A DNA stretch of 64,000 nt from Rhabdophis nuchalis (GCA_039707465.1 CM077652.1:38143118-38207117), one strand, 5' to 3'. Numbered from the stretch's first letter, positions 32,209 to 49,043 are shown. Made by a program: numbers and translations. Notes: generated from the sequence alone by a model not told the origin.

Positions 32209-33493
32209 CTGCACAAGAGGAGGGAGTCAGGCAGCTGCACTTGATGTCAGGCTGAATGAAAGCACAGGAGGAGCAACACGGAAGGGAGAAGGCCAGCCTG
32301 GGCAACTAAAGGAGAAAGGGCCCACATGCACAATTGCAGCCCTGCCTTTCTCTGCCAGTAGGGCAGGCGGACATATTTCAGCCTACCCCTCTCTTTCATA
32401 GCAAGCCACGCACTCACCCACACACCCTGCCAGGCACAGGCACCGCCTTCCCCTCCTTAGGGGCATTCCAAGAAGCTCAGAGGAGCTTGGCATCAGGGCT
32501 AGGCCCCGCCCCGCCCCCAGTCCAGTCCAGTCCAGTCCAGTCCAGAGAATGCTTTCCGTTCTTCTCCCCTCCAGACGGAGCCTCAGGGCAGGAGGGGAGA
32601 GGAAAGCGGTGCCTGTGAGCCCCGGGGTGCCCAATCAGGTCCAAGAAAGGCCAGGCCGCTGCTCCTCCCCTCCCCTCCGGGGCCCCATCCAGGCCTTCTG
32701 GCAGAAGCCTCGCAAGGAAAGCCCAGAGGTCTCGCTGTGCCCTGCTTAAGGCAGGCTTGGCAACAGGCTCTGAGGTTGGGTTCACGCAATTCCATTTAAC
32801 CAGGTGAAAAAGGGCTGGGGAAGGGGTGGCTTAGCAGGCCCGGGAACAGAATTACTGCCTTAGCATGCTGGCTTCCTTGGGACCCACAGGCCAGGGAGAT
32901 GCCACCAAGGAGCTTTTGATAACGAGATTTAACATCCAGCTGATAAACGGATTCTTCCTTTTTAGGGCAGGGATTGGCAACCTGGTTTCTTTCGGACATT
33001 CTGGACTACAACTCCCATCAGTCAAAACCATTAGCTACTTTGACTGGGCTTTAATGGGAGTTGTAGTCTAAAGCCTTAGTGGCTGCCATCAAATTTCCGC
33101 TTTCAATCCCAAGTCATTCCATGCCGCTGGCCCTGTGGAGGCCGCCAGCATTCAGGGCCTGGGAAGCTCCTTTTGCCCCTCTTGCTCGGAGAAACCGGGC
33201 TCTCGTGCCAGAAGGGTCCCTCCCAGGAATCCCTGAAGGCTCAGCCACAAGAATCAGAAGCCAAAGCCTGGCAGCGCCCACTCTACTGCTGCTGACAGGA
33301 TAATGGGGGGGATCGGATTTCACCCCAACATTTTCAGTTTTAGTTATTTCACTGCAGGACATCCTTCCGTGGATCAGCAGAGCCTACAAACAACAAGCTG
33401 ATTCTTTGACACGACTAACAACCACAATTCCAAGTATATTTTCCTGTCCCTAAATTCATTGGGGCATTTCAGAGACTTGGGAAGGCTCCTTAC
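32209..33493 (-). other. TSC2 intron with pentamer repeat and MITE-like hairpin
   Basis: This intron is 1285 nt. A (CCAGT)n run lies at 32517-32544. At 32998-33072 there is an inverted repeat (GACTACAACTCCCAT and ATGGGAGTTGTAGTC), a dispersed MITE-like remnant. No gene is seen. Confidence 0.65.
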
Positions 33494-33603
33494 CTGACAT
33501 GGACCTGACTCGGTTGCGGGTTCGAACCACTTGAGGGCCAGCCTGAGATTCGAGTTTTGCCGGGGCCTCCTTTGACTGTCTCACTTGCAAGCTGTGATCT
33601 GAA
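33494..33603 (-). CDS. TSC2: TSC2 exon, linker region
   Basis: This exon of 110 nt reads (S)SDHSLQVRQSKEAPAKLESQ and ends RTRNRVRSMS. The acceptor region holds CCCAG/TTCAG tandem AGs. Only the upstream AG (exon start 33603) keeps phase with the preceding exon; use of the second AG would shift frame. It corresponds to human about 1095-1132. Confidence 0.93.
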
Positions 33604-34439
33604 CTGGGAATCCAAAAGGACCTTGATGTCAATTCATTAGGAAATAGGAGACGCTGTTGGCCTGAAGCTTAACCTGCCGGCATTTACAGGAAGGCTTCGA
33701 ATCAACCCTGGCAAGACCCCCCAATTTTGGCCCCCTGGCTCAAGCTGGTGTGCAACCTGGGGTCCTCCTAGGAGCAGGTGGTAGCCATGGCTGGGGTGCC
33801 TGCTTTGCACAGGTTCACCGGGTGACCAATTTTGCTTCTTCTTGGACTGGGTGGCCTTGGTCACTTTGCTGCAAGGCATTCTACATGGGGCTGCCCTTGA
33901 AGACCACCCAGAAACTACAACTGTCCTAGAATCCTGGGGTGCAGGCCGTGATGGGAGGCCCTGCATTTGCCCATGGAAGACCTTTATTGCCAGACGGCTT
34001 CTCCCTAAGGACATCTGCCCATCCTACCAGATGAGATCGGTAGGGCATATTCCTACTCCTTCCCAGTTCATGCCTTGGAAAGTCAGTCTAGCAATCAACT
34101 AGCAACTGCCAGTCAAACATGAAAAGTGGGGGAAGATGGACTTGGAGGTTATGGGGAGAATATGCTTCCAATGTCCACATCTGATAGAATATTTGTTGGG
34201 CAGTGGCATCAATGACAAGCACATTTGTTTGCTTGTGATGTAATGCAATGATTTAAGCAGATAGATAGAATTAAAATTGGCAAATTTGTTCACAGCACCA
34301 TTTTCTGTTGCTTATGGGCTACTGGGAAGAAGCCCTTAATGGTGGCAGAAGATGCTGGAGGACTAACTGCCAAGACTGATGACTTAAAAGTCCTGCGGAC
34401 CCAGATCACTCTTCCAAGCTCCATCCCTGTCTTGAGATC
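33604..34439 (-). other. TSC2 intron with an old L2-like LINE remnant
   Basis: At about 33680-33960 the plus strand has a degenerate L2-like stretch (GCATTCTACATGGGGCTGCC, then GAAACTACAACTGTCC) that mirrors the LDYCN-YMGLPL block of the intact copies. The rest is unremarkable. Confidence 0.55.
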
Positions 34440-34689
34440 GACCGTTGACTTACCTGAACGGTCCTTCTATGTGCGCTGCAAGGGGAATCCAAGCATGGGT
34501 TAACTTTGTCCATTAGCCTAGAGACTGAGTTCTTGTAATTGTTGACTACGCCTCCTCTGACTGGGCATGCTCAGCTTTGTACGAAGGCTCAGCCGATCTG
34601 AGAGATGCAAAATTGGTGAGGTAAGTCAGCTAAGTAAACCGGAGAAGGTAAGTCCAAGGCCCAGAAGAGCCGGAGCCGAGAGTGGGTTT

Positions 34690-34777
34690 GGATTCCCCTC
34701 GCAGCGCACATAGAAGGACCGTTCAGGTAAGTCAATGGTTGTTCTCCTGTGCGCTGCTTGGGGAATCCAAGCATGGG
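34690..34777 (-). repeat. DIRS copy 2 internal complementary region
   Basis: It joins the complement of the left end (up to 34740) to the complement of the right end (GTTCTCCTGTGCGCTGC). The same architecture as copy 1 at 18233-18320 supports a shared replication mechanism. Confidence 0.86.
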
Positions 34778-34797
34778 ACATGCCAAAGCAATAAAAC

Positions 34798-35700
34798 TCA
34801 GGGGCGGGAGCGAGGCTGGTCTGGGGTCGTAGGTGAAGAAACCACCCTCTGCAGTACACGTCGTCCAAAGGATGCTTCTGCCAAAGCATAAACATCTACT
34901 TTGTAGTGACAGATGAAAGGCGATGGTGATGACCAAGTCGCTGCCCTGCAGTTGTCCTGTGTCGCCCAGGCCGCTGTTGTGGCAGCACTCCTGGTGGAAT
35001 GGGGAGTGACGCATCTGGGAACTGGGCGGGACTGACAGTCATAGGCGAGGGCAATACATGTCTTCAACCAGTGGCCAATAGTGTTAGACGATGCCTTTTG
35101 TCCTGTAGTAACTGACTGAAAGGACACGAAAAGTGCCTCCATCCTTCTGAATGCCACGGTACGCTTCACGTAACGAGAAGTGTGCGACGTACGTCGAGAT
35201 GATGACAATGTCGTTCCTGGGGATGAGATGGCTGTAGGCAGAAATCTGAGAGGATGAGTTCCTGCGCCCTGTGAACCCACGGATTGACTTTTGGAAGAAA
35301 CATTGGGTCCAAACACAAGGCGACTCTGGATGGAAGATGCACAGATCGTTGCAGACGGAGAGCGCTGCCAACTCAGACACACATCTAGCCAAGGTGATGG
35401 CTACTAAAAAGTCCTAACAGTCAGTAATCTGAGAGAAATGGTCCAAATAGGTTCAAATGGTGCAGTCATTAGGGACTTGAGCACTAGGGAAAGATCCCAA
35501 GTGGGGTAACGATGGACCACAGGTGGGCTAAGGTTCGATGCACCTTTCAGGAAGGCCCGTACCCCTGGGTGTTGCAACAGGGTGTGGCATTGCCCGCTAC
35601 CAATTACGGTAGATAAAGCCGCAATTTGGCGGTGGAGTGTGTTAGGTATTAGCCCTTTGTCCATACCCATCTGTAGAAAGTCCAATACCTGTGGTATGGT
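34798..35700 (-). pseudogene. DIRS copy 2 tyrosine recombinase, broken
   Basis: Core-binding blocks MDFLQMGMDKGLIPNTLHR and SPPVVHRYPTWDLSLV lie at 35404-35685. The C-terminal blocks with HSTRSAAT and SPFICHYKVDVYA lie at 34798-35000. In SPFICHY the residue before HY is Cys where copy 1 has Arg. Frame changes near 35080 and 35390 disable it. Confidence 0.75.
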
Positions 35701-36206
35701 CGCCTCGGTTGGGTCTGCATCAGCCGTTCGACACCAACTGCAGAAAGCTCACCTGGTAGCCCTGTAGATACGGGTAGTTGCGAGCGATGAGCCGCCTGGA
35801 TTGTGGTGATGACTGTCAGAAAAATGTTGTCGACTCAAGATAGCCCGCTCACGTGCCACACGGCTAACTGTAGCAGTTGGGTATTTCGGGTGGATGAGAG
35901 CCCCTTGCGACACGAAGATCCGATCGCCTGGAACCCTCTATGGTCGCGAGATCGACAGATGGACTAGGTTGGCGTACCAGGGGCATCTCGGCCACATCGA
36001 TGTGACCAGTAGAACTTCCATCCGTTCTGCCAGAATCTTTTGGATGACCAGCGGTACAATTGGTAGGAAGGCATAAAGGAGGCCTTTTGGCCAAGGGCTG
36101 TGAAGGGGGTCCCTGCCTTTCGCCCCAGTATCTGAAACCTGGTGCAGAACTGCGGCAGGTATGTGTGATCGGGTTGAACAAGCAGGTCCACCTGCGGTTG
36201 TCCGAA

Positions 36207-36629
36207 TCAGCGAGACAGTTCTTGGAACAGGGCTGGGTGGAGCCGCCACTGTGATTGGTCCACCGCTTGAACATTTGCTGTGCCTGATATATGTTCTGCT
36301 CTGATTGACAACAGATGAGACTCCGTCCAGTGGTGTAGGCGTTCTGCTCCCAGCATCAGGGACCTGGAGCGCATGCCTCCTTGGCTGTTGACATGTGCCT
36401 TGGAAGTCACGTTGTCGGTGAGTACCAACACATGGTTGGACATCACCAGGTCCTGGAACTCGTGGAGGGCTAGCCGGACGGCTCAAAGCTCCAGCCAATT
36501 GATGTTGTTCCGCAGTTCCCAGGTGCTCCATCGAACTTGAGCCACTCGATCCAAGGTGTGGGCTCCCCACCCAAATTCGCTGGCGTCTGTCGTGACTATG
36601 AGTCGCTCTGGTTCCTTGAAAAGGCATCT
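36207..36629 (-). pseudogene. DIRS copy 2 RNase H fragment
   Basis: This reads LIVTTDASEFGWGAHTLDRV, LVLTDNVTSKAHVNSQGG and ISGTANVQAVDQSQW. It is interrupted on its upstream side by the L2-like LINE. Confidence 0.78.
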
Positions 36630-37961
36630 CTGGAGGACCAGAGATGGGGGTTGTTCCTCCATCCTGGTCCTATTAGACCTCTCAGCGGCTTTTGATACCA
36701 TCGACCATGATATCCTATTGCATCGGCTGGAGGGGTTGGGGGTGAGGGGCACCGTGTTACGGTGGTTCTCCTCCTACCTCTCCGGTCGATCGCAATTTGT
36801 GTTGGCAGGAGGGCAGAGGTCGACCTCGAGACCCCTCACCTGTGGGGTGCCTCAGGACCTCTCGCCACTCCTGTTCAACACATATATGAAGCCGCTGGGT
36901 GAGATCATCCGTGGTTTTGGGGTAGAGTACCACCTCTACGCTGATGATACGCAGCTGTATTTATCTACCCCAAACCACCCCAACGATGCCATAGCGGTGA
37001 TATGCCAGTGCCTGGAAGCCGTGCGGGCCTGGATGGGAAGGAACAAACTCAGACTCAACCCGTCCAAGACCGAGTGGCTGTGGTTCCCGGCATCCCGGTA
37101 CAACCAGGTGACTCCATCACTGGCCATAGGGGGCAAACATCTAACCCCTGTGGATGGGGCACGCAACTTGGGCGTCCTCGATACACGGCTGTCCATGGAA
37201 GATCAAGTGACGGCCGTGACCAGGAGGGCGTTTTACCAGGTCCACCAGTTGCGTCCCCTATTGGATCGGGGTGCCCTTTGCACAGTCACTCATGCCCTCG
37301 TGACATCCCGACTGGACTACTGCAATGCTCTCTACATGGGGCTCCCCTTGAGGTGCACCCGAAAGCTTCAGATTGTCCAGAATGCAGCCGCGCGGGTAGT
37401 TATGGGAACCTCTAGGTTTTCCCATGTAACACCGCTACTGCGCGAGCTGCATTGGCTGCCTGTCGTCTTTCGGGTGCGCTTCAAGGTATTGGTTATCATC
37501 TTCAAAGCGCTCCATGGCACGGGACCTAGCTATCTGCGGGATCGCATCTTGCCCCATACATCCCTGCGGCCGATTCGCTCCCACAGAGAGGGACTTCTTC
37601 GGGTGCCGTCCACTAGGCTATGCCAGCGGGTGACGCCCAGGGGAAGGGCCTTCTCTGTGGTGGGCCCGACCCTCTGGAACGACCTTCCCCCTGATATTAG
37701 AACAACTACGGACCTCCGCTCCTTCTGACAAAAATTAAAAACACACTTCTTCTGCTTGGCCGGTCTAGGGTAATTAAACTGTTTTTTAAGGGATTTTTAG
37801 AGCTTAGTTTTAGTTTATATGGCTGGCAGGGCTGGTTTAATTCATTTTAATATTGTAATTGTTTGTGGTTTTATTGTATTTTTAATTTCCCTGTGCCCCG
37901 CCTCGAGTCCCTTCGGGGAGAGAGAGCGGGTTATAAATTAAAATTATTATTATTATTATTA
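36630..37961 (+). mobile_element. 5'-truncated L2-like LINE inside DIRS copy 2
   Basis: Plus-strand copy of the same family as 998-2612, beginning at the WR-x-RDGGCSS block and keeping FDTIDHDILLHR, YADDTQLYLS and ALHGTGPSYLRDRI. A 3-codon deletion in the GVPQ-SPLLF block and a premature stop near 37728 mark decay. It ends in an ATT tail. The 5' junction has only an ATC microhomology with the target, and no clear long duplication. The ORF starting at 36556 is a fusion of antisense DIRS and LINE sequence. Confidence 0.87.
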
Positions 37962-38101
37962 TCCCTTGAGAATCTAGGACAACATCCACCAACAGAGCGA
38001 CAGCGACACTTTCGGTGGTAAACGTGTCTTGGCTTGAGAGTGACTGGTGTGAGCCCTTTGAAAGGGAAGGAGGAACCACTGGAGTGGTTGTGCGTGGAAC
38101 C

Positions 38102-39300
38102 TCATTCTATGCAGGATATCATCTTCCCTAGAATTTGGGACAGCACTGCAAGGGAAGGTGATCTCTGGCGGAGCACTTGCCTCACCAGGGTCTGCAAACT
38201 TTGCCATGTCTCCTGTGAGAGAGACAGAACACACCTGTCCGAGTTGATGATGGTCCCGAGATGGAGCAGGGACGTGGTCGGGTGCAGCTGGCTCTTTGGA
38301 AAATTCAGGATAAAGCCATGGTGCTGCAAGTTGTCAATCGTCAGCTGGAGGTTGCAATGAGCTTGATTCCGGGATGATGACAAGATCAAAATGTCATCTA
38401 GATAACAATGTACTCATATGGGTATTGACCTCAGCAAGACTGCAATCACTGCTAGCAATTTGGTGAAAGTTCATGGGGCTGATGAAAGGCCGAAGGGAAG
38501 GGCACGGTCTTGGAAGTAGCGCCCTGCAAAGTGAAAGCGCAGGAACCTCCGATGGGCTGGATGAATTGGCACGTGCAGGAACGCCTCCTTGATGTCGATT
38601 GAGCTGAGTAAATCGCCCTACCGAATATACGCTAGGATGCTTTTGAGTGATTGCATTTTGAATTTTTGATATTTCAGGTAGAAATTGAGCCTTTTCAAGT
38701 CTAGGATGGCTTGCCATCCTCCTGAGCTTTTGGGAACTAGGAAAAGTATGGAATAAAATCCTAGACCCTCCTGCCCTCTATGGCCTTGATGGAAATGAGA
38801 TGTTGTATTTCCGCATCCATTAGACGCCATTTTATCCGGCACCTGGGTACAGGGCATCTGATGAACCGCCTCGGGGGAATAGAGAGAAATTCTAGGGTGA
38901 GGCCCAGCCTCATGGTTTGAAGGGCCCAGGCATCCAAGGTTGTGGTGACCAAAAGCTGTTAAGATGCTCATCAATAGAGCCTCCCTCTGGAGAGTCACCG
39001 GTACCTACGAAAGGACCGGTTGTTGGTGCCACGAAATGACCGCCGGGCCTGCTGCTGGTTCTGTTGCCTGCCTCTGTCCCTAGTATTGGACCGGTCCTGG
39101 AATCTGTCCTGAGACTGAGAAAAAGATCTGTTATACTGGGGACTATAGGGAACTGCAGTGCACCCCGAATCCCCTGCACGAAATGGCTGCCTCCTGGTGT
39201 AAGGTTGCTGCCGTCTATCTGTGCGTCTGGTCACCGTTGGGAGCACCTTACGCTTGTCCCTTGTTTCAATCAAAATTGGATCAAGCACCGCTCCAAAAAG
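38102..39300 (-). pseudogene. DIRS copy 2 RT and gag remnants
   Basis: RT fingers/palm blocks are readable (GLGFYSILFLVPKSSGGWQA, ILDLKRLN), then a thumb-side region (HHGFILNFPKSQLHPTTSLL). A basic gag tail (DRGRQQNQQQARRSF) precedes them at 38995-39288. Stops and frame changes separate the pieces. Confidence 0.72.
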
Positions 39301-40287
39301 GGATCCGCCCTTGAAGCGGTTTCGGAGGTCAGCGGAGGAGAGATGGAAGTCCCAGCACTGCCCCTAGTGGTGGAACGATCAGCCATTGTCTTGGAAATAG
39401 AATTGAAAAAGGCTCAATCTCGTGCTAGTAAAGGCAAAGTGCTGATCGTAATTGAACAAACAAGCCTGAAGGAACAGGAGACCCGTGCTCTAACGAGTGG
39501 AGGTACTGACCTTCGAGAGCAATGCCTGGTGATCCTACGTCATCCGCAGGCAGGAATCTGAATCTCCGCCTAATCAAGAGACTTTCGGTGTAAAAAGGCG
39601 TCCCAAACTGGCCGCCAGCAGTTGCAGCGGCGGCACAAAATTCAAAGCGGTAAAGAAAAAGGCTGCCGACAGTAATTTGAAGCCAGAGCTCCATTTAGTG
39701 GCGAATGGCCATGGCTTACCCCCACAGCTGCTTCCGCGTTGTCAGTGGGCGGCGGGACAGTAATCCTCGCGCTACGGCGGCACGGCCAGCTCCCAATCAA
39801 TAATTATGCTTCCTGAATGCTTAATGTAGCCAGGATAGCCGGCGCAAGGGCAGCAAACCGACCCCCTACCGTGGCAAGGAGCCAAAGGCCTGACCTTAAA
39901 GGTGTGCTGCAAACCCGAGCTCTAAAGTGATATTAAAGAATTTGTTCAGCCGCAAAAGCTTTAGGAACGTCACCTCTAATGCCCAATAGTTGAATCAATC
40001 TTGTAAATTCGCAGAAGCCAATGCCCCAAGGGACAGAAGTTGGATTGCTATGATCAAGTGGAAGGTAGATAGAGGGAATCCAAGCAATAATCATTAATTT
40101 TGTCCATTATCCTTGAGAGGAAATTTTTGCGTCTCTTTAGGCTGGACTGAGTTAAAAAACTGAACTAGTCCAGTCAGAGGAGGTGTGGCCATCAATTACA
40201 TAACTCAGTCTCTAGGCTAATGTTTATGTTTATGTTTATGTACAAAGTTAACCCATGCTTGGATTCCCCAAGCAGCGCACAGGAGAA

Positions 40288-43536
<3,249 letters not shown>

Positions 43537-43668
43537 CTGTGGGCTGCATGGTCAGACACACTGATGCTGCGGGAGCGGAAGGCATCAACGGCCGAGGGAT
43601 CCTTCAGGGCTCTCACGGGAGGAGACGGGTTCAAGTTTGGCCTGGCATTTTTGGCTAATTTAAAGCTA
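43537..43668 (-). CDS. TSC2: TSC2 132-nt exon, alternatively spliced in mammals
   Basis: This exon has 132 nt with phase 2 at both ends, so it can be skipped in frame. It reads (N)SFKLAKNARPNLNPSPPV and ends FRSRSISVSDHAAH. It keeps the AKT-type site RxRxxS equivalent to human S981. It matches the human alternative exon of residues 946-989 but is divergent outside that motif. I chose the CCCTTAG acceptor because only it matches the incoming phase. Confidence 0.9.
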
Positions 43669-44948
43669 CTAAGGGCAAAGCGGCATCAGAGCCAGAGAGG
43701 CGTGATTGCACAGCAAGGAAATCATTGGAAGGATGGGATGTGAAAGGCCACAAAAGCCCCAGAGGACGGTGGAGAAAAGAAAGGAAAAGAAGACAAAACA
43801 GAAGACAAAAAGCCAAAAAAAGGAGGGAAGGGAATTAAAAAACAAGAAAAACTTAACAGCATGATCATTTTAAACACAACAAGCCCATTTTGCTGCAGGC
43901 TGCTCGGTGTTTCCCCAACCCAAAATAAAACAGAACACAAACCAACCACACACAACCAGATGAAATTAGCGCAACTTAACACAAAGGCGGACTGAAAGTG
44001 GCAGCTGGGATGTTAAGGTGCGTTGCACAAGGGAGCCCCTTACGCAGCTGAATGGGCAGAGACTTCAAAGTTCCCTTCACAAGACCACCCCAAGTGACCC
44101 ACAAAGTAAGAAGGCTACTAAGGAAGCCCTCCACTCAACGGGGAAACACCTCCAGGGCTGACGCAGGACAATCCCAAGGCTGAGGATAAGAATGACTGCA
44201 TTTCTCCTCCTGCCAAACAAAATTCTTTCACTTCGAAGCAAGCAAGTTTTTCTGAGTGGGAATTCCCTTCGTCTAGACTCCAACAGGAAGACCACCCGAG
44301 AAAGACATCAGGAGCTGGGAGAAGGTATTTCTTACCAGGCGACAAAGACATTCTTCTACCTCCTACCTGAGCTGCTTCTATGAAGACGTCACAAGACTGA
44401 CTACAATTCATTCAGAGTTTGGGGATTCCTGGCGAGTGTTGTGTTTAGAAGCCTTCATCTCTGCTCCCTGGGAGAGGATCCGAGTCCAAGAGGTTTTGGA
44501 AAGAGTCTCTGGAGACTCCATCCCAATTCCGACTGACCAATCAACAGTATTTCAACTTGATGAGAATAAAATATTCAGTCAAGTTAGTGGAGACAGAAGC
44601 AGAGCCCAAAGGGGGAATGGAGCCCGTGAGGAAGGCGGGTAGGGTTCTGATTTAACTTGAGTCCCAAAGACTCTACTGGGCTCTCCGTCTGGCGTCGCCT
44701 TCTGATCGCTGCCAGGACTAGGAGAGGAACTCAGATGCCTCCAGAGCACCTCGGCCCCCTCAAGACGTGGGGAGACGAGAGAAGGCAACCCAAGAGGGGG
44801 AGTCTGAGTTCTGCCTTCGTGCCATGCTTCCCTTCTCCAGCCAGAGTGAATGGGCCACGGCTGAGGGAAGCCCTTCTGGCAGAAAGCGCCTTTAACGGCT
44901 GCCAAAGCAAAGAGAGAAGAGCCTTTCCTGCCCTCAGGAGCAACTTAC
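43669..44948 (-). other. TSC2 intron, nothing recognised
   Basis: This intron is 1280 nt. An A-rich stretch lies at 43775-43860. I see no transposon or coding block. Confidence 0.65.
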
Positions 44949-45043
44949 TTCTTGGGTCTCTCGTTCAGACTGGTGCTCCGAGCCCGGAAACTGTCTTTCT
45001 CCGGAGTGTCATCGAAGGGGAGAAGGATGTTTGACCGCAAGCC
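44949..45043 (-). CDS. TSC2: TSC2 exon with AKT site (S939 equivalent)
   Basis: This exon of 95 nt reads [20 protein letters not shown] then [11 protein letters not shown], human 915-945. The RARSTS motif keeps the AKT site at human S939. It ends in phase 2 before GTAAGT. Confidence 0.96.
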
Positions 45044-45613
45044 CTGCCCAAAAGAGGAAGGGGGGGGGAGTGTTCCAGAGAGGATCCAAGAGGTTCTCTA
45101 CCCCAGGTGGGTCTCAGCACAACACCTCCAGCTGATACCCGCCCCCCAAAGGGCGCCTGGTGTCAGTCCTGCAATGTAGACTCTGGGCACCAGGGCCGTG
45201 TCCCAAGGGCTGTTTGTATTGTAAATGCCAGAAGAGCCAAATCTTCCAAATTGGACTGTGCTTCCCCCTCCCTCCCTCCCTCTTCAGGTGAATGAGGGAG
45301 AGGCTCCCTTGCCCTGTAGCGGCTTTTCCTCCGTGACCTTCAAGGCCAGCCCCTCTGTCCTCTACCCCTGGCTGGGGAATAGCTGGATCAAGCCGCAAAA
45401 TCAACTCCAGCAAAATCTTCCCAGCCTCACTAACTGTGAGGTAAATCACAATGAGAACGGCACCCGCCACAAAGGCCACGGAAGTGTGTGGCAACGGGCT
45501 GGGAGACCCACTTTGGGAGCTGGAAGCCACATTTCTGAAAGCTGCCAGGGTTGAGAAACGGCTGCAGCAGCCGGACTTTTCCTTGGTCTTCCTTAATTAT
45601 GGATGACGCTCAC
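45044..45613 (-). other. TSC2 intron, remnant of dispersed repeat
   Basis: This intron is 570 nt. A short GCCAGGGTTGAGAAACGGCT piece at 45541-45560 resembles the end of the dispersed CAACCTTGGCAACTTTAA family. Confidence 0.5.
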
Positions 45614-45716
45614 CTTAGTTATAAAGGGAACGAAGTCTTTCCGAAAGGGGAGCCGGCATTTGATAAACCACATGGCTATGACGTGATGCGCCAGGCATAC
45701 AATATACTGGTTAAAC
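45614..45716 (-). CDS. TSC2: TSC2 exon, helical region
   Basis: This exon of 103 nt reads [20 protein letters not shown] then [14 protein letters not shown], human 881-914. It is almost identical to human. Confidence 0.97.
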
Positions 45717-45974
45717 CTACAAACAGTTAAGAAAGGATGTTTAGTGGCCCTGATGGCCTACGGGCTCTTTGGCAGACAATCGATCCATTTATAAATCAAT
45801 AAATACGCAGTCGATCAAATGAATAACAACAGCAAGGGGGAAGGCAGCCGGGCCAACCTGCAAACGGAAGTGCTACAGAGAAGCCTGGATGTGAAGCTCA
45901 TGCTGACAGGCAGCAGATTTGCCTGAGAAGAAAATTCACCATAGCCGATACATTCATCAACCAGCCTCTTCGCC

Positions 45975-46215
45975 CTGAGAGCCATGGTGGTGCAGTGGTT
46001 AGAACGCAGGACTGCAGGCTACTTCTGCTGCCTGCTGGCTGACTGCAATTTGGCAGTTTGAATCCCACCAGGCTCAAGGTTGACTCAGCCTTCCCTCCTC
46101 CTGAGGTGGGTAACATGAGGGCCCAGATTGTTGGGAGCAAATAGACTGACTCTGTAAACAGCTTAGAGGGGGCTGTAAAGCATTGTGAAGTGGTACAGAA
46201 GTCTACATGCTATTG
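45975..46215 (+). mobile_element. tRNA-derived squamate SINE
   Basis: The tRNA-like head has an A-box-like stretch (TGGTGCAGTGGTTAGAACG) and a B box (GTTTGAATCCC at 46055-46065). The body follows (GCTCAAGGTTGACTCAGCCT; AACAGCTTAGAGGGGGCTGT) with tail GTCTACATGCTATTGCT. It is on the opposite strand to TSC2. Confidence 0.85.
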
Positions 46216-46372
46216 CTTCTGCAGGAGGACAAAGCAGCTGCAGGCTTGGGACCACAGGAGAGGGGCATCTAAACCTAACTTCTCTTCTGGGGTGGAAAGC
46301 CCTTCTCAAAACAACTGTCCACAGAAAACCAAGGATCCCTTGGCTATGAGTTCACATGAAGCAGCCAGCTTA

Positions 46373-48396
<2,024 letters not shown>

Positions 48397-48531
48397 CTGC
48401 TTCGTCTTGTCCAGGTAGCTGTGATAGGAGATCAAAGCAGTCAAGACTGGGACCACCGCCTGGTGCAGGTCGTTCCGGGACAGCCCTTCCGACACATCCC
48501 GCAGCCGCTCCGTCATCTTCTTATCGGTCAG
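48397..48531 (-). CDS. TSC2: TSC2 exon, helical region
   Basis: This exon of 45 codons in phase 0 reads [20 protein letters not shown] then [25 protein letters not shown], human 741-785. Its first fifteen residues are among the less conserved of the gene. Confidence 0.96.
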
Positions 48532-49043
48532 CTGGGGCGAAAGAGACACCGACTTGTGCTTTCCAAAAACAACGCTACACGAGGGAAACCATGGATTGGA
48601 ACCATGGGGGGGGGGGGACATGGGGGGAACAGCCACGCCTCTGGGCCTCTGAAGCCCCGGGCGGAGGGGGGGGGGAGATAACACTCCTCAAAGCCCCTGC
48701 TGGATGAAACACGAACTACATTCTTCATAGAGAAGGAAGGGAAAACAAATACACAGAGAATGATCAAAGTGAACTGCATTTGATTTAAGATGTAGTTTTT
48801 TCTTCTGCCGGACTCACCCACATAGATTCTGGCCCTCAGCCTAAAACATGCTCTACAGTCCTGGATACAAACAGCCAAGACCAAATTTGAAAGCTGCAGG
48901 CCAATACCCCCCCTCCCCCAATTCCACGCTGGCTCCTTCCCAGACACCGTAGTCGTATCATGAAGACCTGTCAGGGAAGGGCAGAGAGAAGCTGGGCCCC
49001 AAACAGCCCAGCCCAAATTCCCAGAGGCCCAGCGCGTCCTTAC
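48532..49043 (-). other. TSC2 intron, homopolymer tracts
   Basis: This intron is 512 nt, with G runs at 48606-48617 and 48666-48675. Nothing else is seen. Confidence 0.7.

Larger units (their letters stand above)
34440..40287 (-). mobile_element. DIRS retrotransposon, copy 2
   Basis: The same family and orientation as copy 1. It begins GACCGTTGACTTACCTGAAC and ends near AGCAGCGCACAGGAGAA. It has inverted ends and an internal complementary region (34690-34777). It is more decayed: the RT, RNase H and recombinase frames are in pieces (38618-38998, 38102-38389, 36207-36446, 35404-35685, 34798-35382). Part of gag appears deleted near 39318. An L2-like LINE sits inside RNase H (36630-37961). A short (TTTATG)n expansion lies in the right repeat at 40221-40240. 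Confidence 0.9.

Noticed and set aside
33494..33598. Using the TTCAG acceptor for the 33494 exon
   Set aside because: It breaks frame with the preceding exon; the CCCAG acceptor five bases upstream restores phase and the SSS motif seen in human.
36556..37728. 390-codon ORF as a novel gene
   Set aside because: Its first 25 or so codons are antisense DIRS RNase H and the rest is an L2-like LINE; an accidental fusion.
43537..43658. Using the AAATTAG acceptor for the 132-nt exon
   Set aside because: The incoming phase from 44949 requires the upstream CCCTTAG acceptor; the downstream AG shifts the frame.
46000..46070. Functional tRNA gene
   Set aside because: The tRNA-like head lacks a complete cloverleaf and is joined to a SINE body; the same applies at 63650-63722.
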